A stretch of DNA of 64,000 bases, from the NCBI GenBank assembly GCA_947383695.1, contig OX376642.1:806001-870000 (forward strand), written 5' to 3'. Of the stretch, positions 29,101 through 36,763 are shown piece by piece; position 1 is the first letter of the stretch, and the number at the start of each line of letters is the position of its first letter. The translations under genes were made by a program, and so were the position numbers. This stretch comes from Actinomycetes bacterium (GTDB taxonomy: Bacteria; Actinomycetota; Actinomycetes; Nanopelagicales; Nanopelagicaceae). The notes beneath the pieces were generated by a model. The model did not search any database and had not been told where the DNA came from. It saw only the letters and a program-made list of their open reading frames with translations.

Positions 29101-29690
29101 GCTTCAATTTCGATTCCGTGATCCATAACCTCAAGGAAGAAGTTCTCTTTTCCAAAAATATCGCGATATGCACTAGCTGCCTTAATTGCTTCCTTGTATG
29201 CACCCATGCGAAGTCTGGTTTGAATTTCGCCGCCCGGACATCCAGTAGTTGCGATCAATCCCTTTGAATATGTCGCAAGAAGTTCGCGATCCATACGTGG
29301 CTTGTAGTAATAACCTTCAAGGGATGCCAGTGAGGACAATCTAAAAAGATTTCCAAGACCTTCATTGTTTTCCGCCAGAATTGTCATGTGGGTATAAGCA
29401 CCACCACCTGAAACATCATCCTCGCCACCATCTGCCCACTGCACCCGCTTCTTATCAAAACGAGATTCAGGTGCAACGTAGGCTTCAATTCCGATGATTG
29501 GCTTTACATCAGCCTTCTTTGCCGCCTTATAAAACTCAAAAGCTCCGAAGACATTGCCATGGTCGGTCATTGCAATGGCGGGCATGCCTTGTGCTTTGAC
29601 CTCAGACATTAAATCGCCAACACGAGCGGCGCCATCGAGCATCGAGTACTCGGTATGGACGTGAAGGTGGACGAAATTGTCTTTAGACAT
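26193..29690 (-). CDS. dnaE: DNA polymerase III alpha subunit
   Basis: A 1165-residue replicative polymerase of the DnaE1 type. The N-terminal PHP domain starts HLHVHTEYSMLDG. The catalytic palm shows RGSAAGSLVAYSLGIT and the two-aspartate motif PDIDLDFDERRR. The fingers region has VYQEQVM, then a helix-hairpin-helix region around VCNKKTIESLIKAGAFGSLG, and a C-terminal OB fold (VTIGGLITSVTRK). Length is standard. The gene is the only large replication gene in the window. It lies between the rluD-lspA pair and the his operon; this neighbourhood is common in actinobacteria. Confidence 0.96.
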   Translation of the reverse strand: MSKDNFVHLHVHTEYSMLDGAARVGDLMSEVKAQGMPAIAMTDHGNVFGAFEFYKAAKKADVKPIIGIEAYVAPESRFDKKRVQWADGGEDDVSGGGAYTHMTILAENNEGLGNLFRLSSLASLEGYYYKPRMDRELLATYSKGLIATTGCPGGEIQTRLRMGAYKEAIKAASAYRDIFGKENFFLEVMDHGIEIEARVKADLMKLGKELGLPLLATNDLHYTRQEDAGAHEALLCVQSGSTLADPKRFKFDNDSFYVKTAAQMRELFKDIPESCDNTLLIAERCNITLREGENLLPQFEVPAGETEDSWLKKEAERGLKERLGARITPAHEERLKYELGVMEKMGFPGYFLVVADLVGHAKKVGIRVGPGRGSAAGSLVAYSLGITGLDPLEHGLLFERFLNPERISMPDIDLDFDERRRSEMIRYATNKYGEDRVAQIITYGTIKSKQAIKDSTRVLGYPYVVGEKLTKALPPSVMGKDISLSGVFDSKDDRYGEAGEFRSLYNSDPDSKRVVDTARGLEGLKRQWGVHAAGVILSREPLLDVIPIHRREADGAIITQFDMGACEATGLLKMDFLGLRNLSVLDDALLNIKANQGKDVVLEDLTLDDPKTYELLSRGDTLGVFQLDGGPMRALLRSMSPDSFEDISAVIALYRPGPMGENAHNNYADRKNGRKPVEPIHPELSVPLNEILGDTYGLIVYQEQVMAIAQKVAGFTLGRADLLRKAMGKKNKDILDKEYVPFEAGMKENGFSTAAIKRLWEVLIPFSDYAFNRAHSAGYGVVSYWTAYLKANYPTEYMAALLTSVRDDKDKSALYLSECRRMGIKVLPPDVNESDAEYTPRGVDIRFGLAAIRNVGEGVVASIKSARDSKGRYTSFGDFLAKVDAQVCNKKTIESLIKAGAFGSLGSTRKGLIAVHLEAIDSVIESKRAEAIGQFDLFGGEAVTAVSGLDIEVPTGEWDKAMLLSYEREMLGLYVSDHPLLGVEHVLRANTDMSISELSDDGAQHESIVTIGGLITSVTRKVSRQGASWAVVTVEDLEGALEVLFFANTYNQYSMSLTEDRIVTIRGRVDRREDALRFTALEMSMPDISAGPTGPLVISLPIQQCTPPVVDRIKEILRSHPGKREVHLQLLDNGSSTVMKVDALITSSPSLSADLKSILGPNCLV

Positions 29691-29708
29691 GATTGGCGAG
29701 ATTAGTGG

Positions 29709-30650
29709 TTACGGAAGAACGGCGTCGGAAAGCAACGCCAGGGAGCGTGTGAGATCGGCTGGATATGGGGCGTGGAAGTTGAGCGCCTCCGCCGTAACTG
29801 GGTGGGCGAAGCGAAGCTCGGCGGCATGAAGCCAAGGTCTGGACATCTGCAGACTCTTAGCCAAGACCGGATCTGCGCCATATGTAGTGTCACCAACTAA
29901 TGGATGGTGCAACGCTGAAAAGTGAACACGAATCTGATGTGTGCGGCCGGTTTCAAGTTCAATCTTGACCATTGATACACCACGATAAAACTCGATTACC
30001 TCGTAATGGGTGATTGATTCCTTGCCCGTTGCCATCACTGCAAAACGATGATCCTCTTTTGGGTGACGATCAATGGGTGCATCAATTGTTCCCGTTGTTG
30101 GATCCATATGACCTTGAACCATTGCATGATAAATCTTGTCAACGGTTCGATTTCTAAATGCATCCTTCAGAACATGAAAAGCTTTATCGCTCTTAGCAAC
30201 AATCATTAATCCACTAGTACCAACATCTAATCGATGAACGATTCCTTGACGCTCTGCTGGACCAGAAGTTGAAATGGTGTAACCAGCTGCCATTAATGCA
30301 CCAACAACAGTTGGACCTGTCCATCCTGGACTTGGGTGAGCTGCACATCCAATTGGTTTATCAATAACGACGATATCTTGATCATCAAAAACTATTGTTA
30401 AACCCTCAAGAGGTGTCAGTGGAATTGGATCTGTATTAATAGGTGCTGGCATCAGTACATCAATGATTTGTCCTGCGGTAACGCGATCTGATTTCGGCAT
30501 CGCTTTTCCACCGGTTGTGATGTCACCATCTTCAAGAAGTTTGACCACAGCGGTGCGTGATAATCCCAGTACACGTGTGAGTGCGCTATCAATGCGCTCT
30601 CCCGCGACTCCTTCTGGCACCGATAAGGTGCGCAATTCGCGGTTACTCAT
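29709..30650 (-). CDS. RluD-family 23S rRNA pseudouridine synthase
   Basis: A 313-residue protein with an N-terminal S4 RNA-binding domain (RIDSALTRVLGLSRTAVVKLLEDGDI, about 18-45) and a RluA/RluD catalytic domain. The catalytic aspartate is in HRLDVGTSGLM, and the other family elements KPIGCAAHPSPG and TGRTHQIRVHFSALHHPLVGD are present. It likely converts uridines in 23S rRNA (helix 69 for RluD), but target positions cannot be read from sequence. It overlaps lspA by four bases, the same pairing seen in many Gram-positive genomes. Confidence 0.92.
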   Translation of the reverse strand: MSNRELRTLSVPEGVAGERIDSALTRVLGLSRTAVVKLLEDGDITTGGKAMPKSDRVTAGQIIDVLMPAPINTDPIPLTPLEGLTIVFDDQDIVVIDKPIGCAAHPSPGWTGPTVVGALMAAGYTISTSGPAERQGIVHRLDVGTSGLMIVAKSDKAFHVLKDAFRNRTVDKIYHAMVQGHMDPTTGTIDAPIDRHPKEDHRFAVMATGKESITHYEVIEFYRGVSMVKIELETGRTHQIRVHFSALHHPLVGDTTYGADPVLAKSLQMSRPWLHAAELRFAHPVTAEALNFHAPYPADLTRSLALLSDAVLP

Positions 30651-31132
30651 GGTTGTGAGCCTACCTTTGTTATGGGTGGGATATTTCTGGCGGTTAAGAC
30701 CATAGAAATCACCGCTGCAGTAACAATTGCGGTGTCTGCGATGTTAAATACCGGCCAATTGGGCAGCTGCATCCAATCAATGACATGGCCACGTAATACG
30801 CCTGGTTCACGGAATATTCGATCCACCATATTTCCAAGAATTCCACCGAAAACCAACCCCAAGACAACAGCCCATCCACGGGATGTAATTTGAGGTGAGT
30901 AGTACAAAATTGCGCTCATCACAATCAAACCAAAGATAGATAAGAAGATGGTTGCACCGGCAGCAAAGGAAAAGGCAGCTCCGGAGTTACGCACAAAGGT
31001 TAATTGAAAGAACTCACCAACTACTTTGATGTTGGATTTGTAGGAAAGGTTATTAACCGCCCAGATTTTTGTTGCTAGATCTAGAACCCAAACCGCCCAG
31101 GCAACACTAAAAAGTGTGCGCCATCTGCGCAC
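30647..31132 (-). CDS. lspA: Lipoprotein signal peptidase II
   Basis: About 161 residues with four membrane helices. It cleaves signal peptides from diacylated prolipoproteins made by Lgt. The catalytic aspartates are in GNMVDRIF and FNIADTAIV, and the VLDLATK and RNSGAAFSF elements are intact. The start is uncertain: a GTG at 31132, just after the upstream stop, gives the usual length, while another in-frame GTG at 31162 adds ten residues and overlaps the DksA-like gene. It ends overlapping the rluD-type gene by four bases. Confidence 0.93.
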   Translation of the reverse strand: MRRWRTLFSVAWAVWVLDLATKIWAVNNLSYKSNIKVVGEFFQLTFVRNSGAAFSFAAGATIFLSIFGLIVMSAILYYSPQITSRGWAVVLGLVFGGILGNMVDRIFREPGVLRGHVIDWMQLPNWPVFNIADTAIVTAAVISMVLTARNIPPITKVGSQP

Positions 31133-31134
31133 CT

Positions 31135-31947
31135 TTAGCGCCGTTCTTCCTTCTGCTTGCACAGCATGCAGAGAGTTGCGCGAGGGAAAACTTGTAGGCG
31201 AGCTTTACCAATAGGAGAACCACACTCTTCGCAGTTTCCGTAACTCTTGTTATCGATTCGCTCAAGAGCGCGCTCGGTCTGCAGCACCATGTCACGTGCA
31301 TTAATAACGAGCGACATCTCATGTTCACGTTCAAAAGTCTTTGTTCCCGCATCTGCTTGATCATCGCCGGCGCCTTCACCAGACTCTTGAATCAAGGCAT
31401 CCATCTCTTGCTCAACAACTGCAAGCTCTTTACGAAGACGATCGAGCTCCTTTGAGATTTCAGTGCGGATCGCCTTGATCTCAGCGGCTGTCCATGGAGA
31501 TTCATTTTCGCTAACAACAACTGGAGTTGGCGCAACCTTGATTGGCTTCAGTGGAGCGATCTTCTTACCGCTCTTTACTGGACGTGGTGGAGGCGGCATT
31601 ACTAAACGACGCTCTTCAATAACCGGTGCTACAACTGGTGCTGTAATTGTTGATACAGAAACTGTTTGTGATTTCTCATCAACGGTAAGAGTTGTCTTTG
31701 ATGGAAATGGCTTTCCTGGAGCTTTCTTTACTGGAATGCTCTTCACCGCAGCTTTTTTGGCAGGTGCTGCCTTCTTTGCCGCAGCCTTTTTGACAGGAGC
31801 TTTCTTAGCTGGCGCCTTCTTTGCAACCTTCTTGGCAACCTTCTTTACAGGGGTTACCTTTTTGATCGCCTTCTTTACCGCCTTTTTGACAGCCGACTTT
31901 TTGGCCGCTTTTTTAACCGCGGCTTTCTTGACTGGCTTCTTAGGCAT
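31135..31947 (-). CDS. DksA/TraR-type zinc-finger protein with a histone-like Lys/Ala/Pro tail
   Basis: A 270-residue protein in two parts. Residues 1 to about 85 are built from repeats of the type KKAVKKA and AKKAPAKK, a highly basic disordered tail like histone H1 or HU C-termini. After a linker with SGKKIAPLKP, residues 150-265 form a DksA/TraR-like helical domain (LDRLRKELAVVEQEMDALIQ) ending in a C4 zinc finger, CEECGSPIG with CMLCKQKEE. Classical DksA acts in the RNA polymerase secondary channel with ppGpp. The tail suggests nucleic acid binding as well. AAGG precedes the ATG by eight bases. Length is about twice plain TraR/DksA. The fusion is real in frame; its function is inferred. 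Confidence 0.85.
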   Translation of the reverse strand: MPKKPVKKAAVKKAAKKSAVKKAVKKAIKKVTPVKKVAKKVAKKAPAKKAPVKKAAAKKAAPAKKAAVKSIPVKKAPGKPFPSKTTLTVDEKSQTVSVSTITAPVVAPVIEERRLVMPPPPRPVKSGKKIAPLKPIKVAPTPVVVSENESPWTAAEIKAIRTEISKELDRLRKELAVVEQEMDALIQESGEGAGDDQADAGTKTFEREHEMSLVINARDMVLQTERALERIDNKSYGNCEECGSPIGKARLQVFPRATLCMLCKQKEERR

Positions 31948-32039
31948 GTCGCGAACCTTATGCCTTGCCGGCTACCGCTACCAACTTCGCCACGGTCATT
32001 TTTTAAGGATTCAATCAACTACACTAAGAACCTCGCGTA

Positions 32040-32214
32040 CAGGGCGTTGACGGGGCTATCACCTCACGAGCCAGCAGGAAGAAATGGGTTCACGCCCATC
32101 TAGAACCGGCACGGGAGATTTCAAGTGGCACACCTCGGTGTGCAAGGCGGGTGGTACCGCGAAAGCTGTGAATGCAGCGATCGTCCCTCCAGAGATTGTT
32201 TTCTGGAGGATTTT
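32040..32214 (+). promoter_or_regulatory. T-box leader of ileS, isoleucine (ATC) specifier
   Basis: The canonical T-box core AAGGCGGGTGGTACCGCG lies at 32144-32161; its TGGT would pair with the ACCA end of tRNA-Ile. Upstream, GGCT (32054-32057) and AGCC (32069-32072) enclose a loop starting with ATC at 32058-32060, the likely Ile specifier in a very short Stem I, as known for actinobacterial ileS leaders. Just before the gene, CCTCCAGA pairs with TCTGGAGG, which holds the ribosome site and is followed by six T residues. Blocked translation and, less likely, termination are both possible. A -10-like TACACT lies at 32020-32025. Confidence 0.9.
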
Positions 32215-32216
32215 TT

Positions 32217-35200
32217 ATGTCATTTCGCGCCATCCCCGCAGCTGTTGATCTGCCTGCCGTCGAACATGCAATTTTAAAGTTCTGGCGCGAAAACTCCATC
32301 TTTGAAAAAACCGTTGCAGCTCGTGAAGGTGCTGCTGCCTGGACATTTTATGAAGGTCCACCAACTGCAAATGGAATGCCTGGCACACACCACATTGAAG
32401 CCCGCGTATTTAAGGATTTGTTTCCACGTTTTCACACAATGAAGGGCAAGCAGGTAACTCGTAAAGCGGGTTGGGATTGTCATGGCTTGCCAGTAGAGAT
32501 CGCTGTAGAAAAAGAGTTAGGTTTTTCTGGCAAGGGCGATATCGAAAAATTTGGAATCGCACCATTTAATGACAAGTGTCGCGAATCTGTACAGCGTCAC
32601 GTCAGCGCATTTACAGATATGACAGATCGCATGGGCTTCTGGGTTGATTTTGATGAAGCGTATTGGACGATGTCTCCAGAATATGTTGAATCAGTCTGGT
32701 GGTCTCTGAAAGAGATCTGGAAAAAGGGATTACTAGTACAGGATCATCGCGTTGCTCCGTACTGTCCTCGTTGCGGCACAGGCTTGTCAGATCACGAGCT
32801 AGCGCAAGGGTATGAAACAGTTACTGATCCATCGGTCTTTGTTCGTTTTCCAGTGACATCGGGTGAACTCGCAGCGTTGAATGCATCCTTGTTGGTGTGG
32901 ACCACTACCCCATGGACCTTGGTTTCAAATACCGCTGTCGCTGTGCATCCAGAGGTTGAGTACGTTGCCATCGAAGTAACAGATGAAGAAAGTACTGAAG
33001 TCTTAGTTGTTGCACAGAATTTGATGGAAACAGTTAAGGGCGAGAAGAAGATTCTGAAGACAATGCTGGGCAAGGAGCTTGAGCGGGTTACATACAAGCG
33101 CCCATTTGATTACATTGAAATTCCAGATGCTCACTATGTAGTTCTTGCTACCTATGTAACTACTGAGGATGGAACTGGATTAGTTCACCAAGCACCTGCC
33201 TTTGGTGCAGATGACTTAGCTGTATGTCGTAGCTATGGATTGCCGGTTGTAAATCCCATTGCACCTGATGGACATTTCCTGGCAGATGTTCCAGTTGTTG
33301 GCGGAACCTTTTTCAAAGAGGCGGATAAGCCTTTAGTAAAGGAGCTCAAAGCAAGTGGTGCTTTGTATAAGCACCAGCAATACGAGCACACCTACCCCCA
33401 TTGCTGGCGCTGTCACACAGCGTTGATGTATTACGCACAACCGTCGTGGTACATCCGCACAACATCGATTAAGGATGCGCTGCTGCGTGAAAATGCTGCA
33501 ACAGATTGGCACCCAGAAACAATTAAAGAAGGTCGATACGGCGATTGGCTGAACAACAATATTGACTGGGCTCTTTCACGCAACCGTTATTGGGGTACAC
33601 CACTTCCGATCTGGCGCTGCGAGAACAAACATGAAATCTGTGTTGATTCATTGAAGGAGCTTGGAGCACTTGCAGGTCAAGAGCTTTCTAATCTGGATCC
33701 ACACCGACCATTTGTTGATGACATCACCTTTGCCTGTGCTGAGTGTTCACAAACAATGACACGTGTTCCAGAAGTAATCGATTGCTGGTACGACTCAGGT
33801 GCGATGCCCTTTGCTCAATGGGGATACCCGCACAAAGAAGGTTCGGTAGAAAAGTTCAAAGCCTCATACCCTGCCGACTTTATTTGTGAAGCGATTGATC
33901 AGACACGTGGGTGGTTCTATACCTTGATGACTATTGGAACCTTGGTCTTTGATCAATCCTCATATAAAACAGTTCTGTGTCTTGGTCACATCCTGGATAA
34001 GGATGGTCGCAAGATGAGTAAGCACCTTGGCAATGTTTTAGAACCGATGGCATTGATGGATCAACATGGTGCAGATGCGGTTCGTTGGTACATGTTGGCA
34101 GCGGGTTCTCCATGGGCTGCCCGTCGAGTAGGCCATGACAGCATCAACGAGGTTGTTCGCAAAACCTTGTTGACCTACTGGAACACCGTTTCATTCCACG
34201 CTTTGTATGCCAACGCCTCTCACTTTGAACTTTCGCAAACTCCAGCACTTTCTGATCGTCCATTGATGGATCGCTGGATCATTTCAGAGCTCAACACTTT
34301 GGTGCAAGAGGTTGATGCAGCGCTAGAGGACTTTGATTCTCAAATTGCGGGCCGCGCACTTGCACGATTTATCGATGATTTATCCAACTGGTATGTGCGT
34401 CGTTCTCGTCGACGTTTCTGGGATGGAGATGTTGCAGCGCTAGGAACTTTGCATGAGTGCTTAGTAACGCTAACGCAGCTACTTGCTCCACTCGTTCCAT
34501 TTATTACCGAACAGGTGTGGCAAGAGTTGGTTATTCCGGCAGATTCTAAGCAACCTGCATCGGTTCACCTTTCTGATTGGCCAGCGGTCAACACAGGTGC
34601 AATTGATTCTGAGCTTGCATCTCAAGTTGCATTGACTCGACGCATCGTTGAATTAGGACGTGCAACACGTGCAGAATCTGGAATCAAAATCCGCCAGCCT
34701 TTGGGTCGCGCACTGATCGCAGCAAGTGGTTGGTCAACTCTTCCTGAAGCGATGCGTGAGCAGATCGCCGATGAGCTCAATGTTCAAACGCTGCAGGACA
34801 TTGCAACTGCAGATGGAGATCTCGTTGATATCAGCGTTAAAGCTAACTTCAAATCTTTAGGTGCCAAATTTGGCGGTGCGGTGCAGGAGATTGCTAAGGC
34901 AATTGCCGCAACCGATGCGACAGCACTGGTAAAGACCCTTCGCGCATCTGGTGTTACAACCGTTGGCACATGGGAGATCGCACTTGATGACCTAGTCATT
35001 ACAGAGGTTCCAAAGAGCGGCTGGAGCGTTTCATCCCATGATGGGGAAAGCGTGGCGCTAGATCTTGAGTTAACCCCCGCGCTTATTGCCGCTGGAAATG
35101 TGCGTGAAGTAATCCGATTTATTCAAGAGCGTCGCAAGAGCGATGGCTTGGATATTTCAGATCGCATCAACGTTACCTGGAATGCAACTGATGAGATGGC

Positions 35201-35327
35201 TGCTGCAATAGAAACCGATCTTGCACATATTGCAGATGAGGTTTTGGCGCTATCAATCACACGTGATGCTGGATTAGCGATTAACGATACTGAAATTGGT
35301 GTTGAGGTCGTACTGGTTAAGCAGTAA
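32217..35327 (+). CDS. ileS: Isoleucyl-tRNA synthetase
   Basis: A 1036-residue class I synthetase charging tRNA-Ile. The HIGH-type motif is PTANGMPGTHHIEARV near residues 49-64 and KMSKH is near 600 (GRKMSKHLGNVLEP). An editing domain (WTTTPWTLVSNTA) and an anticodon domain with a long C-terminal part are present. The GTHH form and C-terminal length resemble the IleS2-type enzymes that tend to tolerate mupirocin; that is inferred by likeness. The start at 32217 follows TGGAGGA in the T-box leader; an in-frame start 15 codons earlier lies inside that leader. It ends base-to-base against the convergent yggT. Confidence 0.96.
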   Translation: MSFRAIPAAVDLPAVEHAILKFWRENSIFEKTVAAREGAAAWTFYEGPPTANGMPGTHHIEARVFKDLFPRFHTMKGKQVTRKAGWDCHGLPVEIAVEKELGFSGKGDIEKFGIAPFNDKCRESVQRHVSAFTDMTDRMGFWVDFDEAYWTMSPEYVESVWWSLKEIWKKGLLVQDHRVAPYCPRCGTGLSDHELAQGYETVTDPSVFVRFPVTSGELAALNASLLVWTTTPWTLVSNTAVAVHPEVEYVAIEVTDEESTEVLVVAQNLMETVKGEKKILKTMLGKELERVTYKRPFDYIEIPDAHYVVLATYVTTEDGTGLVHQAPAFGADDLAVCRSYGLPVVNPIAPDGHFLADVPVVGGTFFKEADKPLVKELKASGALYKHQQYEHTYPHCWRCHTALMYYAQPSWYIRTTSIKDALLRENAATDWHPETIKEGRYGDWLNNNIDWALSRNRYWGTPLPIWRCENKHEICVDSLKELGALAGQELSNLDPHRPFVDDITFACAECSQTMTRVPEVIDCWYDSGAMPFAQWGYPHKEGSVEKFKASYPADFICEAIDQTRGWFYTLMTIGTLVFDQSSYKTVLCLGHILDKDGRKMSKHLGNVLEPMALMDQHGADAVRWYMLAAGSPWAARRVGHDSINEVVRKTLLTYWNTVSFHALYANASHFELSQTPALSDRPLMDRWIISELNTLVQEVDAALEDFDSQIAGRALARFIDDLSNWYVRRSRRRFWDGDVAALGTLHECLVTLTQLLAPLVPFITEQVWQELVIPADSKQPASVHLSDWPAVNTGAIDSELASQVALTRRIVELGRATRAESGIKIRQPLGRALIAASGWSTLPEAMREQIADELNVQTLQDIATADGDLVDISVKANFKSLGAKFGGAVQEIAKAIAATDATALVKTLRASGVTTVGTWEIALDDLVITEVPKSGWSVSSHDGESVALDLELTPALIAAGNVREVIRFIQERRKSDGLDISDRINVTWNATDEMAAAIETDLAHIADEVLALSITRDAGLAINDTEIGVEVVLVKQ

Positions 35328-35612
35328 TTACAGACCGCGTACAAAACCCATCAACAGTTGTGTTCCGAAAAAGAGCACAATGAAACTCATATCAAGACTT
35401 ACTGCGCCTAATCGAAGTGGTGGAACAAAGCGACCCACAAACTTCATCGGCGGATCGGTAATTGTGTAGATCGCTTCTACAAAGTAGAGAACGATTCCTT
35501 TCGGACGCCAAGTGCGTGAAAACATCTGCACATAATCAAAGATCAATCGACCCAAAAGGGCGAGCAGAAAGAATTGAAGAATACTGGCTAGCAGTGAGCC
35601 GACGCTCAACAT
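35328..35612 (-). CDS. yggT: YggT family membrane protein
   Basis: A 94-residue protein with hydrophobic segments at about 5-25 and 70-92 and the family centre FVEAIYTITDPPMKFVGRFVPPLRLGAVSLDMSF. YggT/Ycf19 proteins are small membrane proteins of unclear function, possibly aiding membrane or division processes. It is the last gene of the dcw cluster, two bases after sepF. Its stop touches the ileS stop with no spacer and no terminator. In many actinobacteria the next gene would be divIVA (wag31); here it is absent. Confidence 0.9.
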   Translation of the reverse strand: MLSVGSLLASILQFFLLALLGRLIFDYVQMFSRTWRPKGIVLYFVEAIYTITDPPMKFVGRFVPPLRLGAVSLDMSFIVLFFGTQLLMGFVRGL

Positions 35613-35614
35613 GA

Positions 35615-36097
35615 TCAGCTCTGGTTAAAGAAGCTTGCCTGAGCAGCTGCTGATTTATCTTCAGAGCTAACTGAAACATTTGCTGGTGACAAAAGGAATA
35701 CCTTCTTTGTCACTCGCTCAATTGTTCCGTGCAAACCAAATGCAAGACCACTTGCAAAATCAACCAAGCGCTTGTGCTCTGACTCATCCATTTCAGTCAG
35801 GTTGATGATCACTGGATTTCCTTGACGGAAATGCTCACCAATCGTACGAGCCTCGTTGTAATAACGTGGGTGCAAAGTAATGATGCGATCCATTGTTGGA
35901 AGATCAAGCTGTGGCGCAACCTCTACAACTGATGAGTGACGCAATGAACCAACTGAACGAGGTTCGCGAGTTTTCACGCGAACATCACCAGTTGGTGGAA
36001 TTGCTGGAGTATTTGTAGTTGCTGTTTGTGGAGTATCGAATTCAGGATCATCCATCAAACCAAGGTAATTAGCGACACGGCGCATTGCATTAGACAT
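35615..36097 (-). CDS. sepF: Cell division protein SepF
   Basis: A 160-residue SepF. The N-terminal amphipathic segment MRRVANYLGLM would bind the membrane. A Pro/Thr-rich linker (about 18-60) and the folded DUF552 domain follow: ITLHPRYYNEARTIGEHFRQGNPVIINLTEMDESEHKRLVDFASGLAFGLHG. SepF polymerises and ties FtsZ to the membrane; in actinobacteria, which lack FtsA, it is the main membrane anchor. Length is somewhat shorter than in mycobacteria. It sits two bases before yggT and nine after yggS. Confidence 0.95.
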   Translation of the reverse strand: MSNAMRRVANYLGLMDDPEFDTPQTATTNTPAIPPTGDVRVKTREPRSVGSLRHSSVVEVAPQLDLPTMDRIITLHPRYYNEARTIGEHFRQGNPVIINLTEMDESEHKRLVDFASGLAFGLHGTIERVTKKVFLLSPANVSVSSEDKSAAAQASFFNQS

Positions 36098-36106
36098 GGT
36101 TAAAGG

Positions 36107-36763
36107 TTACCTGTGGGGTGAGCGGGAACCGAGGATTGATGAGCCTACGCGGACATGTGTCGCACCATGGGAAATCGCTGTTTCATAATCCCCACTCATG
36201 CCCGCCGACAGGGATTTCGCATTCGGGAAGCGGTTCATAAACTCAGTACGGATCACTGCTAATTGTGAGTAAGCCTTTTCAGGATCCATCCCTACTGGTG
36301 GAACTGACATCAACCCCGCCAATGTGTGGGTCGCAGAAGCTGAGACTTTTTCAGCTAATTGATACAGCTGATCAACCCCTGCTCCCCCGCGATGGTGGGC
36401 TCCATCTAATGAAACCTGCAAAAAGATGGACAAGGGATGAGGTGCAACTTTTTCAATCATCTCAAAGTGTCGCGGATCATCTAGCGAATGAATTACAGAT
36501 GCCCATGAAGTAATTGATTTCAACTTATTACTTTGTATTTGACCCTGGAAATGCCAGTTTCCAACAACTAGTTGGGATTTTTCAGCCCCTTCAGAATCTC
36601 TGTTTTCCCCAAAATCTGCAACACCTAATTGCTGCAGGATCTGAGCATCACTAACCGGAAAGGTTTTAGTAACGGCGATCAAGGTGACGGGATGGTAAGC
36701 AACCGCTGCAATCTTTGATTTAACTACTTCGAGGTTGGCGGAGATTTCATCGAGGCGGCTCAT
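36107..36763 (-). CDS. yggS: YggS/PROSC family PLP-binding protein
   Basis: A 218-residue fold-type III PLP-binding protein without catalytic domain partner. The PLP lysine is Lys33 in LIAVTKTFP, and the family elements DFGENRDSEGAEK, WHFQGQIQSNK and LSAGMSGDYETAI(SHGATHVRVG) are visible. These proteins maintain PLP and amino acid homeostasis rather than catalysing a reaction. Its start overlaps the pgeF end by four bases. The position between pgeF and sepF is the standard one in Gram-positive dcw clusters. Confidence 0.93.
   Translation of the reverse strand: MSRLDEISANLEVVKSKIAAVAYHPVTLIAVTKTFPVSDAQILQQLGVADFGENRDSEGAEKSQLVVGNWHFQGQIQSNKLKSITSWASVIHSLDDPRHFEMIEKVAPHPLSIFLQVSLDGAHHRGGAGVDQLYQLAEKVSASATHTLAGLMSVPPVGMDPEKAYSQLAVIRTEFMNRFPNAKSLSAGMSGDYETAISHGATHVRVGSSILGSRSPHR

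Noticed and set aside
31463-32050. Long plus-strand frame of 195 codons opposite the DksA-like gene
   Set aside because: It is the mirror of the Lys/Ala repeat codons, rich in Phe/Ala/Gly, with no ribosome site; it also runs into the ileS leader.
32172-32216. 15-codon N-terminal extension of IleS
   Set aside because: It lies within the T-box antiterminator and sequestrator region; the proper ATG follows GGAGGA.
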